Assembly (NCBI GenBank): GCA_964493695.1
Contig: CAZBPG010000042.1
Coordinates: forward strand, 1-28,727
From: Bog-950 sp964493695
GTDB taxonomy: Bacteria; Bacteroidota; Bacteroidia; Chitinophagales; LD1
Direction: 5' to 3'
DNA length: 28,727 nucleotides
Below, piece after piece: positions 8,538 through 17,131 of this stretch. Within the stretch, counting starts at the first letter, position 1. Every line of letters starts with the position of its first letter. The notes beneath the pieces were generated by a model. That model searched no databases. It was given only the letters and a program-made list of their open reading frames with translations, and was not told the origin of the DNA. The position numbers were made by a program, and so were the translations under genes.

Positions 8538-9898
8538 ACCTCTAAGTCCCCGTGGGGGTCAAACTCCCCTTCCCATTTAGCAATTACTATAGTTGCCAGA
8601 CAATTGCCTATTACGTTCACTGAAGTTCTGGCCATATCCATCAGTTCATCAATACCGAGGATAATGAACACCGGTTCAACAGGAAGATTGAAGGAAGAAA
8701 GTGTGCCGAGTAAAATTACCAGCGAAGCACGCGGCACACCGGCTACTCCTTTACTGGTAAGCATCAATGTAAACACCATCAGCAATTGTGTGGAAAGCGG
8801 AAGATCAATGCCGGCAGCCTGTGCCACAAATATGGAGGCGAGTGAGAGATACAAAGTTGTTCCGTCAAGATTGAAAGAATACCCCATGGGCATTACAAAC
8901 GAAACAATCTTGCGGGGCACACCAAGGTGTTCCATCGCCTTCATGGCTTTGGGCAAAGCTGATTCAGAGCTGGTGGTGGCAAAAGCAATAGATACCGGTT
9001 CTATAATGGCCTGTATGAACTTTTTCAAAGGAACTTTTACAATCAGCGCCACCGGTAACAACACAAACAAGAGGAAAAACAAAAGCGCAGCATAAAGCGT
9101 AAGCAGTAGTTTGAACAGATTGACCAGCACACCCAACCCCATGTGTCCTACTGTATAAGCTATGGCTGCACAAACAGCTACCGGGGCAAAATACATGATG
9201 ATGGAAGTGAACTTAAACATCACTTCACTCAGGCTCTCTACAAAATTTATCATCGGGCGTTTATGTTTTTCATCCACCATCGCCAGCCCTATACCGAAAA
9301 GGATACTGAAAACCACAATCTCTAACACTGCTCCGTCATAAATGCTCTTGGCAATATTTTCCGGAAAGATGTGAAGGATAATATCGGTGATGGTTTGCTT
9401 GTTGGTCGGCAGTGCATCGGTATGTTCCACCTGCGGTAACACAATGCCGACACCGGCTTTTGTAAAATTAATCGCAGCCAGTCCGATGAAGAGAGCAAGG
9501 GTAGTGACCACTTCAAAATACAAAATACTTTTCCAGCCCATTCTTCCTACCTGTTTAATGTTGCTGTGTCCGGCAATACCATAAACCAAAGTGCCGAAAA
9601 GGAGAGGAGCGATAATGCATTTAATAAGACGCAGAAATAATTGCGACAGCACTTTCAGGTTTTGTGAGAACACCGGAAAGTCAATTCCTATTTCCACACC
9701 AATCACCATGCTGATAAGAATGGTAGTGGTAAGCGAGCGTTTCAGGAAGCCATAGTAAACAAGGGTGGCAATGGCAAGCCAGCGCATCACCATCAAAGCA
9801 TTCATCGGAATGTTAAGGATACCTTCGAAGGTTGCGAAAGAAATGATAGCAGCCAGCAACACGGCAACAATTGACGCCAGCAGGATTTTTTTGTTCAT
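8534..9898 (-). CDS. Dicarboxylate/acidic amino acid:cation symporter (DAACS family)
   Basis: 454 residues starting at MNKKILLASIVAV; an in-frame ATG seven codons upstream (9919) is possible but adds an unlikely MFCFLQT. The protein is strongly hydrophobic with about eight membrane helices and two re-entrant loops, as in the GltPh/GltP/DctA family. Signature motifs are in place: TTSSESALP in the first hairpin loop, NLDGT (family NMDGT) in helix 7, GVAGVPRAS in the second hairpin, and DMARTSVNVIGN in helix 8. In characterised members the helix-8 Asp and Arg bind the substrate's amino and side-chain carboxyl groups; the Arg supports an acidic substrate (aspartate, glutamate or a C4-dicarboxylate). 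It sits in the inner membrane and imports with Na+ or H+. It converges with the secreted protein gene, with overlapping stop codons. Family certain; substrate not. Confidence 0.93.
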   Translation of the reverse strand: MNKKILLASIVAVLLAAIISFATFEGILNIPMNALMVMRWLAIATLVYYGFLKRSLTTTILISMVIGVEIGIDFPVFSQNLKVLSQLFLRLIKCIIAPLLFGTLVYGIAGHSNIKQVGRMGWKSILYFEVVTTLALFIGLAAINFTKAGVGIVLPQVEHTDALPTNKQTITDIILHIFPENIAKSIYDGAVLEIVVFSILFGIGLAMVDEKHKRPMINFVESLSEVMFKFTSIIMYFAPVAVCAAIAYTVGHMGLGVLVNLFKLLLTLYAALLFFLLFVLLPVALIVKVPLKKFIQAIIEPVSIAFATTSSESALPKAMKAMEHLGVPRKIVSFVMPMGYSFNLDGTTLYLSLASIFVAQAAGIDLPLSTQLLMVFTLMLTSKGVAGVPRASLVILLGTLSSFNLPVEPVFIILGIDELMDMARTSVNVIGNCLATIVIAKWEGEFDPHGDLEV

Positions 9899-9953
9899 GG
9901 TTTGAAGAAAACAAAACAAAACCGTTTATGAAACATTTTTAGCTTCATGTTTA

Positions 9954-11618
9954 ATGAAGAAAGAACAATCTGTTTTTCTTTTTCTTTTCCTTCTTGTTAC
10001 GGTCAACGTTATTCAGTCATGTTTTACCGGATTGCTACACGATGAAGCTTACTACTGGCTTTGGTCAAAACATTTGGCATGGGGTTACTTTGACCATCCG
10101 CCTATGGTAGCACTTTTTATTGCTGCAGGAGATTCGCTGTTTCATCATGAGATAGGAGTGCGGTTGCTTTTTATACTTGCCAATGCCGCTACCGTTTATC
10201 TGTTGTTCCGCATTATTCAACCGGTTAATCAGAAACTGTTTTATGTGATACTGCTGAGTATTACTCCTCTTCTGGCAGCCGGTTTTTTTGCCGTGCCCGA
10301 CATTCCTGTTCTCCTTTTTACAGCCTGCTTTTATCTCGTGTATAGAAATTATCTGGGGGGGGATACACCGGTAACTGCTTTGCTGCTGGGCCTTTGCATG
10401 GCGCTGATGCTTTACAGCAAGTATCATGGAGTATTGGTGATACTCTTTGTGTTGCTCGCTGATCTTTCTTTACTCAAGAGAAAATCATTTTATCTGGCTT
10501 GCATTACTGGTGCAGTTTTGTTTGCACCGCATTTGTGGTGGCAGTGGCAGAATGATTTTCCCACTTTCCGGTTTCATCTGTTTGAACGTTCCCGCGAAGT
10601 ATATAGCTGGATGCGCACCACCGATTATATTGGCGGGCAGCTTTTGTTAGCGGGAATTCCTGCCGGATTGCTTTTGCTGTATGCAATTGTAAAGCAGAAA
10701 GCACAGAATAAGTTTGAGCGCGCTCTTCAGTTTCAGTTATGGGGAACATATCTGTTCTTTCTTGTTACCAGTTTTAAAGGTAGAACAGAAGCCAACTGGA
10801 CAGTGACGAATATTGTTCCGCTTACTATTCTTAGTTACCGGTTTCTTGAAAACCATTCAACGGCAGCCCGCTGGCTTTACACATTGCTTCCTGTTTCCAT
10901 ATTGGTTTTTCTGGGGATTCGCCTTCATTACGGTACTGATTTAACTAAGAAGTATTTCGGTATTCAATCGGAAACGCAGGGCTGGAAGGCCTGGGCTGAT
11001 ACTGTTTCACTATATGCAGGCAAACGACCGGTGGTGTTTTTAAGTTCGTATCAGAAAGCATCCAAGTATTCATTTTATACGGGGAATACAGCCCTGAGTA
11101 CTACGGAAGTAGAGATGCGAAAAAGCCAGTACAACCTTCTGAGTATTGAAGAAGAGGTACAGAATAAAGAAGTTTTTGTTTGCACCTATTGGGGCTTTCG
11201 ACCGGACCGGGCGAAGAACTCTTATCAGATTAAAACTACAGCCACAGATTTTGACGGCTTTGTGGTAGATAGCTTTTTATCATGGAATAAGATTTCCATC
11301 AGGCCATTGCAACATTCATTTGAGACAGAACGGGAGGGTGAGATTTCTGTTCCGGTTAAAGTTGTTTCACCATACAGCAACCATCCTGCACCAAACGAAG
11401 GTTCGCGTATCACTTATCGCATTTATAAAAGTGATAAGATAAAGTTGGGTGATAACGAAACCGGAATAGCGCTGGCAGAAGCTTTAGCGTCAAATGAAAT
11501 TTTAGTAAAAGTAGTTTTGCCAAAGCAAACCGGACGATATCAAGTTTACTTTTCTGCCACACAGGACAATTTTCCGCCTCCTATTAACTCACCGGCTGTG
11601 AGTGTGGTAGTAAAATAA
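9954..11618 (+). CDS. GT39/ArnT-like membrane glycosyltransferase
   Basis: 554 residues. The N-terminal ~340 residues hold about nine to ten hydrophobic segments. The first periplasmic loop begins with LLHDEAYYWLWS, containing the acidic pair D30-E31 typical of the PMT_2/GT39 and ArnT families, followed by GYFDHPPM. The C-terminal ~200 residues are soluble and beta-rich, as expected for a periplasmic domain. Family members use polyprenyl-phosphate-linked sugars to glycosylate lipids or proteins on the periplasmic face; donor and acceptor cannot be read from the sequence. The ATG at 9954 follows an A/T-rich leader; another ATG at 9947 is out of frame. The gene runs toward the tRNA-Lys locus on the other strand. 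Not to be named ArnT without evidence of lipid A modification. Confidence 0.88.
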   Translation: MKKEQSVFLFLFLLVTVNVIQSCFTGLLHDEAYYWLWSKHLAWGYFDHPPMVALFIAAGDSLFHHEIGVRLLFILANAATVYLLFRIIQPVNQKLFYVILLSITPLLAAGFFAVPDIPVLLFTACFYLVYRNYLGGDTPVTALLLGLCMALMLYSKYHGVLVILFVLLADLSLLKRKSFYLACITGAVLFAPHLWWQWQNDFPTFRFHLFERSREVYSWMRTTDYIGGQLLLAGIPAGLLLLYAIVKQKAQNKFERALQFQLWGTYLFFLVTSFKGRTEANWTVTNIVPLTILSYRFLENHSTAARWLYTLLPVSILVFLGIRLHYGTDLTKKYFGIQSETQGWKAWADTVSLYAGKRPVVFLSSYQKASKYSFYTGNTALSTTEVEMRKSQYNLLSIEEEVQNKEVFVCTYWGFRPDRAKNSYQIKTTATDFDGFVVDSFLSWNKISIRPLQHSFETEREGEISVPVKVVSPYSNHPAPNEGSRITYRIYKSDKIKLGDNETGIALAEALASNEILVKVVLPKQTGRYQVYFSATQDNFPPPINSPAVSVVVK

Positions 11619-11647
11619 AAAAGCGCTCCGATTTTGTCGAAACGCTT
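11611..11647 (-). terminator. Terminator downstream of tRNA-Lys
   Basis: On the minus strand an AAGCG ... CGCTT stem (11621-11647), with an inner CGA/TCG pairing and a short mismatched bulge, is followed by TTTTTTATTTT. It lies four bases beyond the mature tRNA 3' end and also overlaps the 3' end of the glycosyltransferase gene. Confidence 0.65.
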
Positions 11648-11650
11648 CTG

Positions 11651-11723
11651 TGATCCCGATGGGATTCGAACCCATGACCCATACATTAAAAGTGTATTGC
11701 TCTACCAGCTGAGCTACGGAATC
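11651..11723 (-). tRNA. tRNA-Lys (anticodon TTT)
   Basis: Read on the minus strand, a complete 73-base cloverleaf: acceptor GATTCCG/CGGGATC with one G-T pair, discriminator A, D arm GCTC-AGCTGGTA-GAGC, anticodon arm ATACA-CTTTTAA-TGTAT giving anticodon TTT, variable loop GGGTC, and T arm ATGGG-TTCGAAT-CCCAT. CCA is not encoded; the next bases are CAG. A promoter and a terminator flank it, so it is a single-gene transcription unit. Confidence 0.97.
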
Positions 11724-11748
11724 ATCCTTGCTTTTTAAAAGCGGAGCG

Positions 11749-11756
11749 CAAATATA
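11749..11756 (-). promoter_or_regulatory. Promoter -7 element for tRNA-Lys (TATATTTG)
   Basis: Minus-strand TATATTTG fits TAnnTTTG exactly and lies 25 bases upstream of the mature tRNA 5' end. A T-rich stretch about 20 bases further upstream could supply the -33 element. Confidence 0.6.
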
Positions 11757-11792
11757 AACGCTTACTTGAAAAATAAAACAGCGTGTGGAAAA

Positions 11793-12320
11793 TTACTTCT
11801 TCTCCAGTAGAACACCTTCGGCAAGAAACACCAATTCCTTTATCGGCTCAGTAATTTTTTCAATCTCAGCTTTGCTTTTACCGGCATCTTCTGCATAGTG
11901 TTGAAGTTCGGCTACTGAGGTTTCACTCCATGAAGCAACGCCCTGCGCATAGAATTGTTTTCCTCCGCTGTTTTTGGGAACAAAAAAACCGTAATCTTTA
12001 AACCTTATGCGCATAGATTGACCGTTACCTAAATCAGCAGTCATCCAGCAACCTTTTACCTGGCAGGCCGTAATTACTTTTCCTTTAATCTTCACAAACA
12101 TTTCTTTTTCATTCTTCATTTTTTCCGGAAGTAGTTTCACATCCACCGCTCCATCTTTAGTAATCGCTACTCCATAACCACCGGCTTTTGTTGTCTTTGT
12201 TTTTTTTGCATTCGTCTTTTCTTTAGCCCGGGCACCGGCCTGTCCGGTAGTTTGTGCCTGGCCAATGGCAACGAAAGCAACAATCATTAGAGTACTGATA
12301 AACATTTTTTTCATAGTCAT
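11793..12320 (-). CDS. Exported DUF4920-domain protein
   Basis: 175 residues. Signal peptide MTMKKMFISTLMIVAFVAIG with cleavage near GQA/QT, then a Lys/Thr/Ala-rich linker (about 25-50) and a compact domain containing KVITACQVKGCWMT and RIRFKDYGFFVP, which is the DUF4920 pattern with two Cys around Val-Lys-Gly. DUF4920 function is unknown; the two Cys could bind metal or form a disulfide. The ATG two codons downstream (12314) gives almost the same product. It is the last gene of a four-gene minus-strand operon, one base after the reductase stop, so it is surely co-transcribed with it. Confidence 0.88.
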   Translation of the reverse strand: MTMKKMFISTLMIVAFVAIGQAQTTGQAGARAKEKTNAKKTKTTKAGGYGVAITKDGAVDVKLLPEKMKNEKEMFVKIKGKVITACQVKGCWMTADLGNGQSMRIRFKDYGFFVPKNSGGKQFYAQGVASWSETSVAELQHYAEDAGKSKAEIEKITEPIKELVFLAEGVLLEKK

Positions 12321-12321
12321 T

Positions 12322-13566
12322 TTATTTTTGAGAAGACGAAAATAAAAGTTTGAAGTAAAAGCGGGGGTCTTTTAACCTTGCCCGCATATCCAGGTCCTCG
12401 AACATACAGGAGATAGTTTCGCTCAGCAGTTTATTGCTGTTGGCTTTGCGTACCACAAAATTGAAAAGCGAAGGAAAGTTGACAAGTTGCTGCATACGAT
12501 AAGAAAGCAGCAACTCGCTCCACAACCGGTAATACAATTCTTCATCATATTGTTTCATAAAACTTTCCGAAAAATTGTGTTGCTGTATGCACCTCTCCGC
12601 CTGGTCTGCTGCATAATAACCGCTGAACATGGCATTGCCTATTCCCTCACCGGTAAAAGGGTCAATGAGCATGGCAGCGTCACCGCAAAGGATATAATTG
12701 TTGCCGGATAACTTTCGTTTCCTGGAGCCAAGCGGCAGTCCAAAAAGTTTTACCTCCCCAATCTTTTCAGCGCCCGCAAATCTTCCTCTTAAAACCGGAT
12801 TGTTTTCAAGAATTGATTCAAACGATTTTTTCAGGTTTATCTTTTTCGCACTCATTTTGTCTGCCCGCATTCCAACGCCAACATTGGCGTAACCATTTGG
12901 CAGGGGAAAAATCCAGAAATACCCCGGTAAAAATTCTTTCAGAAAGTGCAACTCAATAAAATTCTCTGCATCTAACCCTTTTACATTTTTGTAGTATGCG
13001 CGCAGACCAAAACAATTGTGCTCTGCTTCTGTCTTGATTCCTGCAATGGTTTTAGTGAACGATGAATAAGCTCCGTCACAAGCGATGACAATCTTAGCTT
13101 GAAACGTTTTTCCATCTTTTGATTCAGCTACAATACAACTGTCCTCTCTCCGGTATTCTCTTATCTCTGTTTCTTCAAAAAGTTGTATTTCTTTCTTGCT
13201 CTTTGCTTTTTCAACCAACCAGTTATCGAAGTCAATTCGCTTAGATATAAAACCAGGTGCATTCTTCTTTTCTTTTTTTGTTTGAAAGGGAACCCGAAGG
13301 GCTTCACCATTCGGGGCAACAAACGTTACTCCCCATGAACCAAGGAATTTTTCATTACCGGTTAACTCTTCCACTAAACTTTTATCGAGTTTATTCAATA
13401 CCTCCACGGCTTTGCCGCTTAGTGCATCGCCACAAATTTTATCGCGGGGAAACTTTTCTTTATCAACTATTACAGATGCAATTCCCTTTTTGGCAAGAAA
13501 CAAAGCGGCACTTGCACCGGCCGGACCGGCACCAATAATTAAAACATCTGTTGGTATAGAGGACAT
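12322..13566 (-). CDS. Geranylgeranyl reductase-family FAD-dependent oxidoreductase
   Basis: 414 residues, cytoplasmic or peripheral. The N-terminal Rossmann motif is DVLIIGAGPAGASAA (GxGxxG at 12-17). It is followed by DKEKFPRDKICGD with the family-typical CGDALS near residue 45, and the second FAD motif CGDAAMLIDPFTGEGIG in the C-terminal half. Length fits the geranylgeranyl reductase family (about 380-430). Known members reduce polyprenyl double bonds in lipids, chlorophyll or quinones; in non-photosynthetic Bacteroidota the substrate is usually unknown and could be a prenyl chain, a pigment precursor or another lipid. The stop is one base before the DUF4920 gene and the start is six bases after the barrel gene, so these are operon partners. 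Family assignment is firm, the reaction is not. Confidence 0.9.
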   Translation of the reverse strand: MSSIPTDVLIIGAGPAGASAALFLAKKGIASVIVDKEKFPRDKICGDALSGKAVEVLNKLDKSLVEELTGNEKFLGSWGVTFVAPNGEALRVPFQTKKEKKNAPGFISKRIDFDNWLVEKAKSKKEIQLFEETEIREYRREDSCIVAESKDGKTFQAKIVIACDGAYSSFTKTIAGIKTEAEHNCFGLRAYYKNVKGLDAENFIELHFLKEFLPGYFWIFPLPNGYANVGVGMRADKMSAKKINLKKSFESILENNPVLRGRFAGAEKIGEVKLFGLPLGSRKRKLSGNNYILCGDAAMLIDPFTGEGIGNAMFSGYYAADQAERCIQQHNFSESFMKQYDEELYYRLWSELLLSYRMQQLVNFPSLFNFVVRKANSNKLLSETISCMFEDLDMRARLKDPRFYFKLLFSSSQK

Positions 13567-13572
13567 TGGAAG

Positions 13573-14892
13573 TTAAAAGGAACTTCCCAATCTGAGATAC
13601 AATCCGGTTCCGGTATAATGGTTGGGTAAAACAAGGCCAATAAAATTCGGGGTACCTATAGCCAGGTCAAAATATTTCCATCGTTTGACAAATTCAAATC
13701 CCAGATTAAACAAACTATAGCCGCCTGCACCGCCACTAACCGAAACCTGCATATCCGGTTTAATGAAGTAATTCGCTTTTACATATCCGTAAACGTAATA
13801 GTTGGGAAGCATGCGGTATTGCAAACCGAAGTTAAGCACCAACCGGTTATTGAGCAAAGGCTTAGAGAAAATAGCAGCTATTGTAAAGGGTGTAAAGAGA
13901 GAGTATTGGCTGTTGCTTTTTGTTGGAAGATAAGAGCGGATGGCGCTGTCGAGGTTAAGTGTATCGAAAGTAGCACTGGTAAAATTAAGCAGGTTGGGAA
14001 TAACAATGCCGCGGAACTCCACCGATTTTGCCGCACTGTAACCCACCGGAGTTTTTCTGAACATCATGTACCCTACATCCGACACATCAATGCTGAGTTT
14101 CCATTTATCACGATTCATAAAACCAAGGTGAAAGTCACCGGAGCCGCCAATGCCGTTAAACTGAAAGAAAGTATTGGCTCCTTCGCGGGCAGTGTTATAA
14201 CTCAGGTCGTAGTTTAACCGGATGGTATCACCGTCTTCTGCTGTATATATCGAGGCTTCTTTGGTTCGTATATCCAGTTGATTGATTACCTGCAGAAGCG
14301 AAATGCCTACACCAAAATCCATTTGGTAAGTTCCATAATCAATTTTCTTTTTTATTCCTCCGCTGTACTGATTGTAAATGAAGTTGCGGAAAACAATATT
14401 GCTTAAATCAGCGGTCTGCCCGGCAAAGCGCGCGTTGCCGTAAAAAAGAAGTTCATACGTTTCTTTGCTTCCAACAATGTTGCGCAACTGCCGGTGATGA
14501 TAACTCAGAAAAAATTCACCATCCCACTTTTTCAGATATCTGCGGTAGGTGAAACCGGTCTTCATAAAGTCTTCAAAGCGCAGTTGCTTCTTCAACCGGT
14601 TATCGGCCCGGTCTTTAAGCGCATTCGAAATAGGCTGCTTAAAAATCATAGCGAAAAGAATACCGGCCGGTGCGGCATTTGAATTTCCCGCGTAATCAAA
14701 ATCGGCAGTAACGCGATTGTTAGCTCCCTCCCTTATATCTTCATTAAACAGGTTGTTGATAGACTGAGAAGTATAATTGTAAAGTAACGGCTTAACCGGT
14801 TCTTTATTTATAACAGCAGACAGATTGGTGGAGTCCTGAGCCGGTGAAACAAGGTTGCTCAGTAATGTAATAACTACAAGAATTTTTCTCAT
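13573..14892 (-). CDS. DUF5723-like outer-membrane beta-barrel protein
   Basis: 439 residues. Signal peptide MRKILVVITLLSNLVSPAQ, then alternating amphipathic beta-strands rich in Tyr, Phe and Gly through to a terminal LYLRLGSSF with C-terminal Phe, the usual signal for outer-membrane barrel insertion. The N-terminal part (YTSQSINNLFNED, then YRRYLKKWDGEFFLSYHHR) and the repeated strand pattern resemble DUF5723, a Bacteroidota outer-membrane family of unknown role. It lies 26 bases after the lipoprotein gene and six before the reductase, inside the four-gene operon. A partner role with the upstream lipoprotein at the outer membrane is likely but inferred. Confidence 0.8.
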   Translation of the reverse strand: MRKILVVITLLSNLVSPAQDSTNLSAVINKEPVKPLLYNYTSQSINNLFNEDIREGANNRVTADFDYAGNSNAAPAGILFAMIFKQPISNALKDRADNRLKKQLRFEDFMKTGFTYRRYLKKWDGEFFLSYHHRQLRNIVGSKETYELLFYGNARFAGQTADLSNIVFRNFIYNQYSGGIKKKIDYGTYQMDFGVGISLLQVINQLDIRTKEASIYTAEDGDTIRLNYDLSYNTAREGANTFFQFNGIGGSGDFHLGFMNRDKWKLSIDVSDVGYMMFRKTPVGYSAAKSVEFRGIVIPNLLNFTSATFDTLNLDSAIRSYLPTKSNSQYSLFTPFTIAAIFSKPLLNNRLVLNFGLQYRMLPNYYVYGYVKANYFIKPDMQVSVSGGAGGYSLFNLGFEFVKRWKYFDLAIGTPNFIGLVLPNHYTGTGLYLRLGSSF

Positions 14893-14918
14893 TGCTCTTT
14901 TAAACTTATTTCACTGAA

Positions 14919-17033
14919 TCAGAACTTCGCGTTCACTTTGTAGTTGAACCGGGCGGTGAATGTAATATCGAGATTGTAATCGCTGTAAATTTTTAAATGC
15001 GCTTGGTTACAAATAGCTGCATTGGACGCTGTGGAAAAATCGGCAGTGATTATGGCATGTTTTGCGCGTTTGATATTGGTCATCCGGTCTTCGGTGATAT
15101 AAAGCGGAACTTTAGTTTTCTTATAGTCTTCGGCTTTGCAGTTGGCGTTTAAGTCGGCTGCTGCTACCACTGTGTTCATGGTAATAGTATCCACACCAAT
15201 CCAGTTTTCATCGTAAGCTACCATGGTTAACACAGCTTCAATAGGATACTTGTTCTTTGCAATCAGATTAATCACCCCGTCCGAAATTCCTGCCACGTTG
15301 GTGTTGGTGCTGCTTAAATCAAAACTTAGTGTGTCCTTTAACACCAGATGATTGGCGATAAGCGACAACGGAATCTCGGCATTCAGGTTCAACTTCAAGG
15401 CGCTTTCAAGATAAGCAAAGTCGCGGTATTGCTGCGTGTTGCCTGCCAGGTTTGTTTTTACCTCCACATCATACTTTAGTTTGTTGGGCAGTATGCCGAG
15501 CAAATCTTTAATGTTGGAATTGCTGTTGTTGACCGCAAAATTATTTAGTGCGGGAGTGAGCGGAAAATCGGTAGCGCGGTTAATCACCAAGGGTTGACCG
15601 ATAACCGTACCGGTGAGCGTGCGGGAACCGTTATTCGCACTTTCGGCAGTTAAACTGTTAATGCGCACTTCGCCATCCACACCAATTCCGTTCTCAACAC
15701 TTATGTTCATGTTCACCTCTTCTAAATCAATGGAGCCGCTTTCGAAAACATTCAGGAAGTCAAAATCGGCACTGTCAACCTGAGTTAGAACATCCATTCC
15801 TGCATAACCTTTTATATAATTGGGCGCAATGTTCTGAATCCTGTATTCAATACGCAAACTGTCAGCAGTGGTGATGTGAGCCAACTGACCTGTGGAATCA
15901 GTGTGAGCTATAATGGTTTGTGTGTAAGTATTAAATTTAGTTCCGTCTTTCCCTGTCAAATTGATGGCATAACCGGCAATATCATACAAACGGTCAATAG
16001 TAACTGTTTGCCCGGGAGGCGCAGCCGGAATCATGTTTTCCGCAATTAACGGGTTACCCGATTTATCGTAAGCACCTTCCAGAATATAAGTAAGCCGAAG
16101 TGGTTGCTGAATAGAACTTGTCATGTAAACATGCAGTTGCCCTTCCCTCGCATCAACGTAGGTTAGTTTTCTGTCGCCTATAATCTGTGTTACTTCCTGA
16201 GTAGATTTAAGAATGTCTTGTGATGGAAAAATAGCTATGGCATCTGAAGCGCGTAACCCGCCTATCTGAATCCAAAGTTTAACGTAATCGGATGTATCAA
16301 TCAAAACAGGAACGTTATTACTGCCCGGAGTGCTGAAGTTTACAAGCTTTAAACTCATATCTGCCTCTATTGTTTTGCCGGAAATATCTAACTCATGGTA
16401 AACAGAATCATTAGAGGCGATATAAGGAAATGTATCTGTAGCCAGCAATGCACCGTTGCTGGTGTTTCTTACTTCGAGTATTACATCCTCTAGAGGGACA
16501 GGATAATAGTTGTTTATCCATATCCTCACAAACCCGTTTGATAAGGTAGCCGTTTGAAACCACGCTGAACCATCAAAAGAAAAAATATCGGAACTAAAGC
16601 CATTGATTGCCGGAATTGCCATCATGTTTCCGTTCTGATTAATGAGAAGGTTACCCAACGCCTGAATGGCTGAGTTTGGGCTTTGCGACATATTTCCTGC
16701 AAGCAGCCCAAGCGACAAATTGTAAACTATGAAGATGTTTGGTAAAAGGAGTGAATCAAGTGTAAACTTCTGCCCAATTGAAGTATCCGGTATATTAACC
16801 ACCTGTTCTGCCAGATTAAAAGAGTACAAAGGTTTGTTGAAAGAGAGGGTAAGCGAATTATCTGAGTTTGTAATCAGCGATGAATCTTTAACCAGGTTTT
16901 TAAGTGAGAGGTTGGTAGTGGCAATAGGAGCCAATATTTCGGTATCCCAACTGGTTTGTTTTTCTTTCTTGCAGGAAGTAACAATAAGGCATAGAAAAAC
17001 AAAAACAGAAAGAAAAACAGACAGTTTTTTCAT
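14919..17033 (-). CDS. Large lipoprotein of unknown function
   Basis: 704 residues from MKKLSVFLSVFVFLCLIVTS with the lipidation Cys directly after (Cys21, in VTSCKKEK). An in-frame ATG nine codons upstream (17060) is less likely because it would overlap the promoter-like site. The mature part is beta-rich with many Asn/Thr/Ser, ends YKVNAKF, and contains SWDTEILAPIATTNLSLKNLVKD near its N-terminus, a start I have seen in Bacteroidota surface proteins but cannot name. It is the first gene of the operon with the barrel, reductase and DUF4920 protein. No catalytic motif is visible; a structural or surface-adhesive role is possible. Confidence 0.82.
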   Translation of the reverse strand: MKKLSVFLSVFVFLCLIVTSCKKEKQTSWDTEILAPIATTNLSLKNLVKDSSLITNSDNSLTLSFNKPLYSFNLAEQVVNIPDTSIGQKFTLDSLLLPNIFIVYNLSLGLLAGNMSQSPNSAIQALGNLLINQNGNMMAIPAINGFSSDIFSFDGSAWFQTATLSNGFVRIWINNYYPVPLEDVILEVRNTSNGALLATDTFPYIASNDSVYHELDISGKTIEADMSLKLVNFSTPGSNNVPVLIDTSDYVKLWIQIGGLRASDAIAIFPSQDILKSTQEVTQIIGDRKLTYVDAREGQLHVYMTSSIQQPLRLTYILEGAYDKSGNPLIAENMIPAAPPGQTVTIDRLYDIAGYAINLTGKDGTKFNTYTQTIIAHTDSTGQLAHITTADSLRIEYRIQNIAPNYIKGYAGMDVLTQVDSADFDFLNVFESGSIDLEEVNMNISVENGIGVDGEVRINSLTAESANNGSRTLTGTVIGQPLVINRATDFPLTPALNNFAVNNSNSNIKDLLGILPNKLKYDVEVKTNLAGNTQQYRDFAYLESALKLNLNAEIPLSLIANHLVLKDTLSFDLSSTNTNVAGISDGVINLIAKNKYPIEAVLTMVAYDENWIGVDTITMNTVVAAADLNANCKAEDYKKTKVPLYITEDRMTNIKRAKHAIITADFSTASNAAICNQAHLKIYSDYNLDITFTARFNYKVNAKF

Positions 17034-17056
17034 ATAGATTTTTAAACTCAGAAAGC

Positions 17057-17064
17057 GCAAGATA
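17057..17064 (-). promoter_or_regulatory. Possible -7 element for the lipoprotein operon
   Basis: Minus-strand TATCTTGC is an imperfect TAnnTTTG, 23 bases upstream of the ATG at 17033, with GTTGAA about 20 bases further upstream. Weak alone, but it favours the internal start. Confidence 0.3.
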
Positions 17065-17106
17065 ACGCAACTAATTTCATTTTTTCAACCGTGCTGTCAA
17101 TTATTA

Positions 17107-17114
17107 TAAATTTG
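17107..17114 (+). promoter_or_regulatory. Bacteroidota -7 promoter element (TAAATTTG)
   Basis: TAAATTTG matches TAnnTTTG exactly, 17 bases before the ATG at 17132, with TTTTC about 20 bases upstream at the -33 place. It predicts a leader of only about 10 bases. Confidence 0.55.
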
Positions 17115-17131
17115 ATTTTTAAACGAATTAG

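Noticed and set aside
8604..9584. Plus-strand ORFs opposite the symporter
   Set aside because: The minus strand carries all the symporter signature motifs; these ORFs have no family features.
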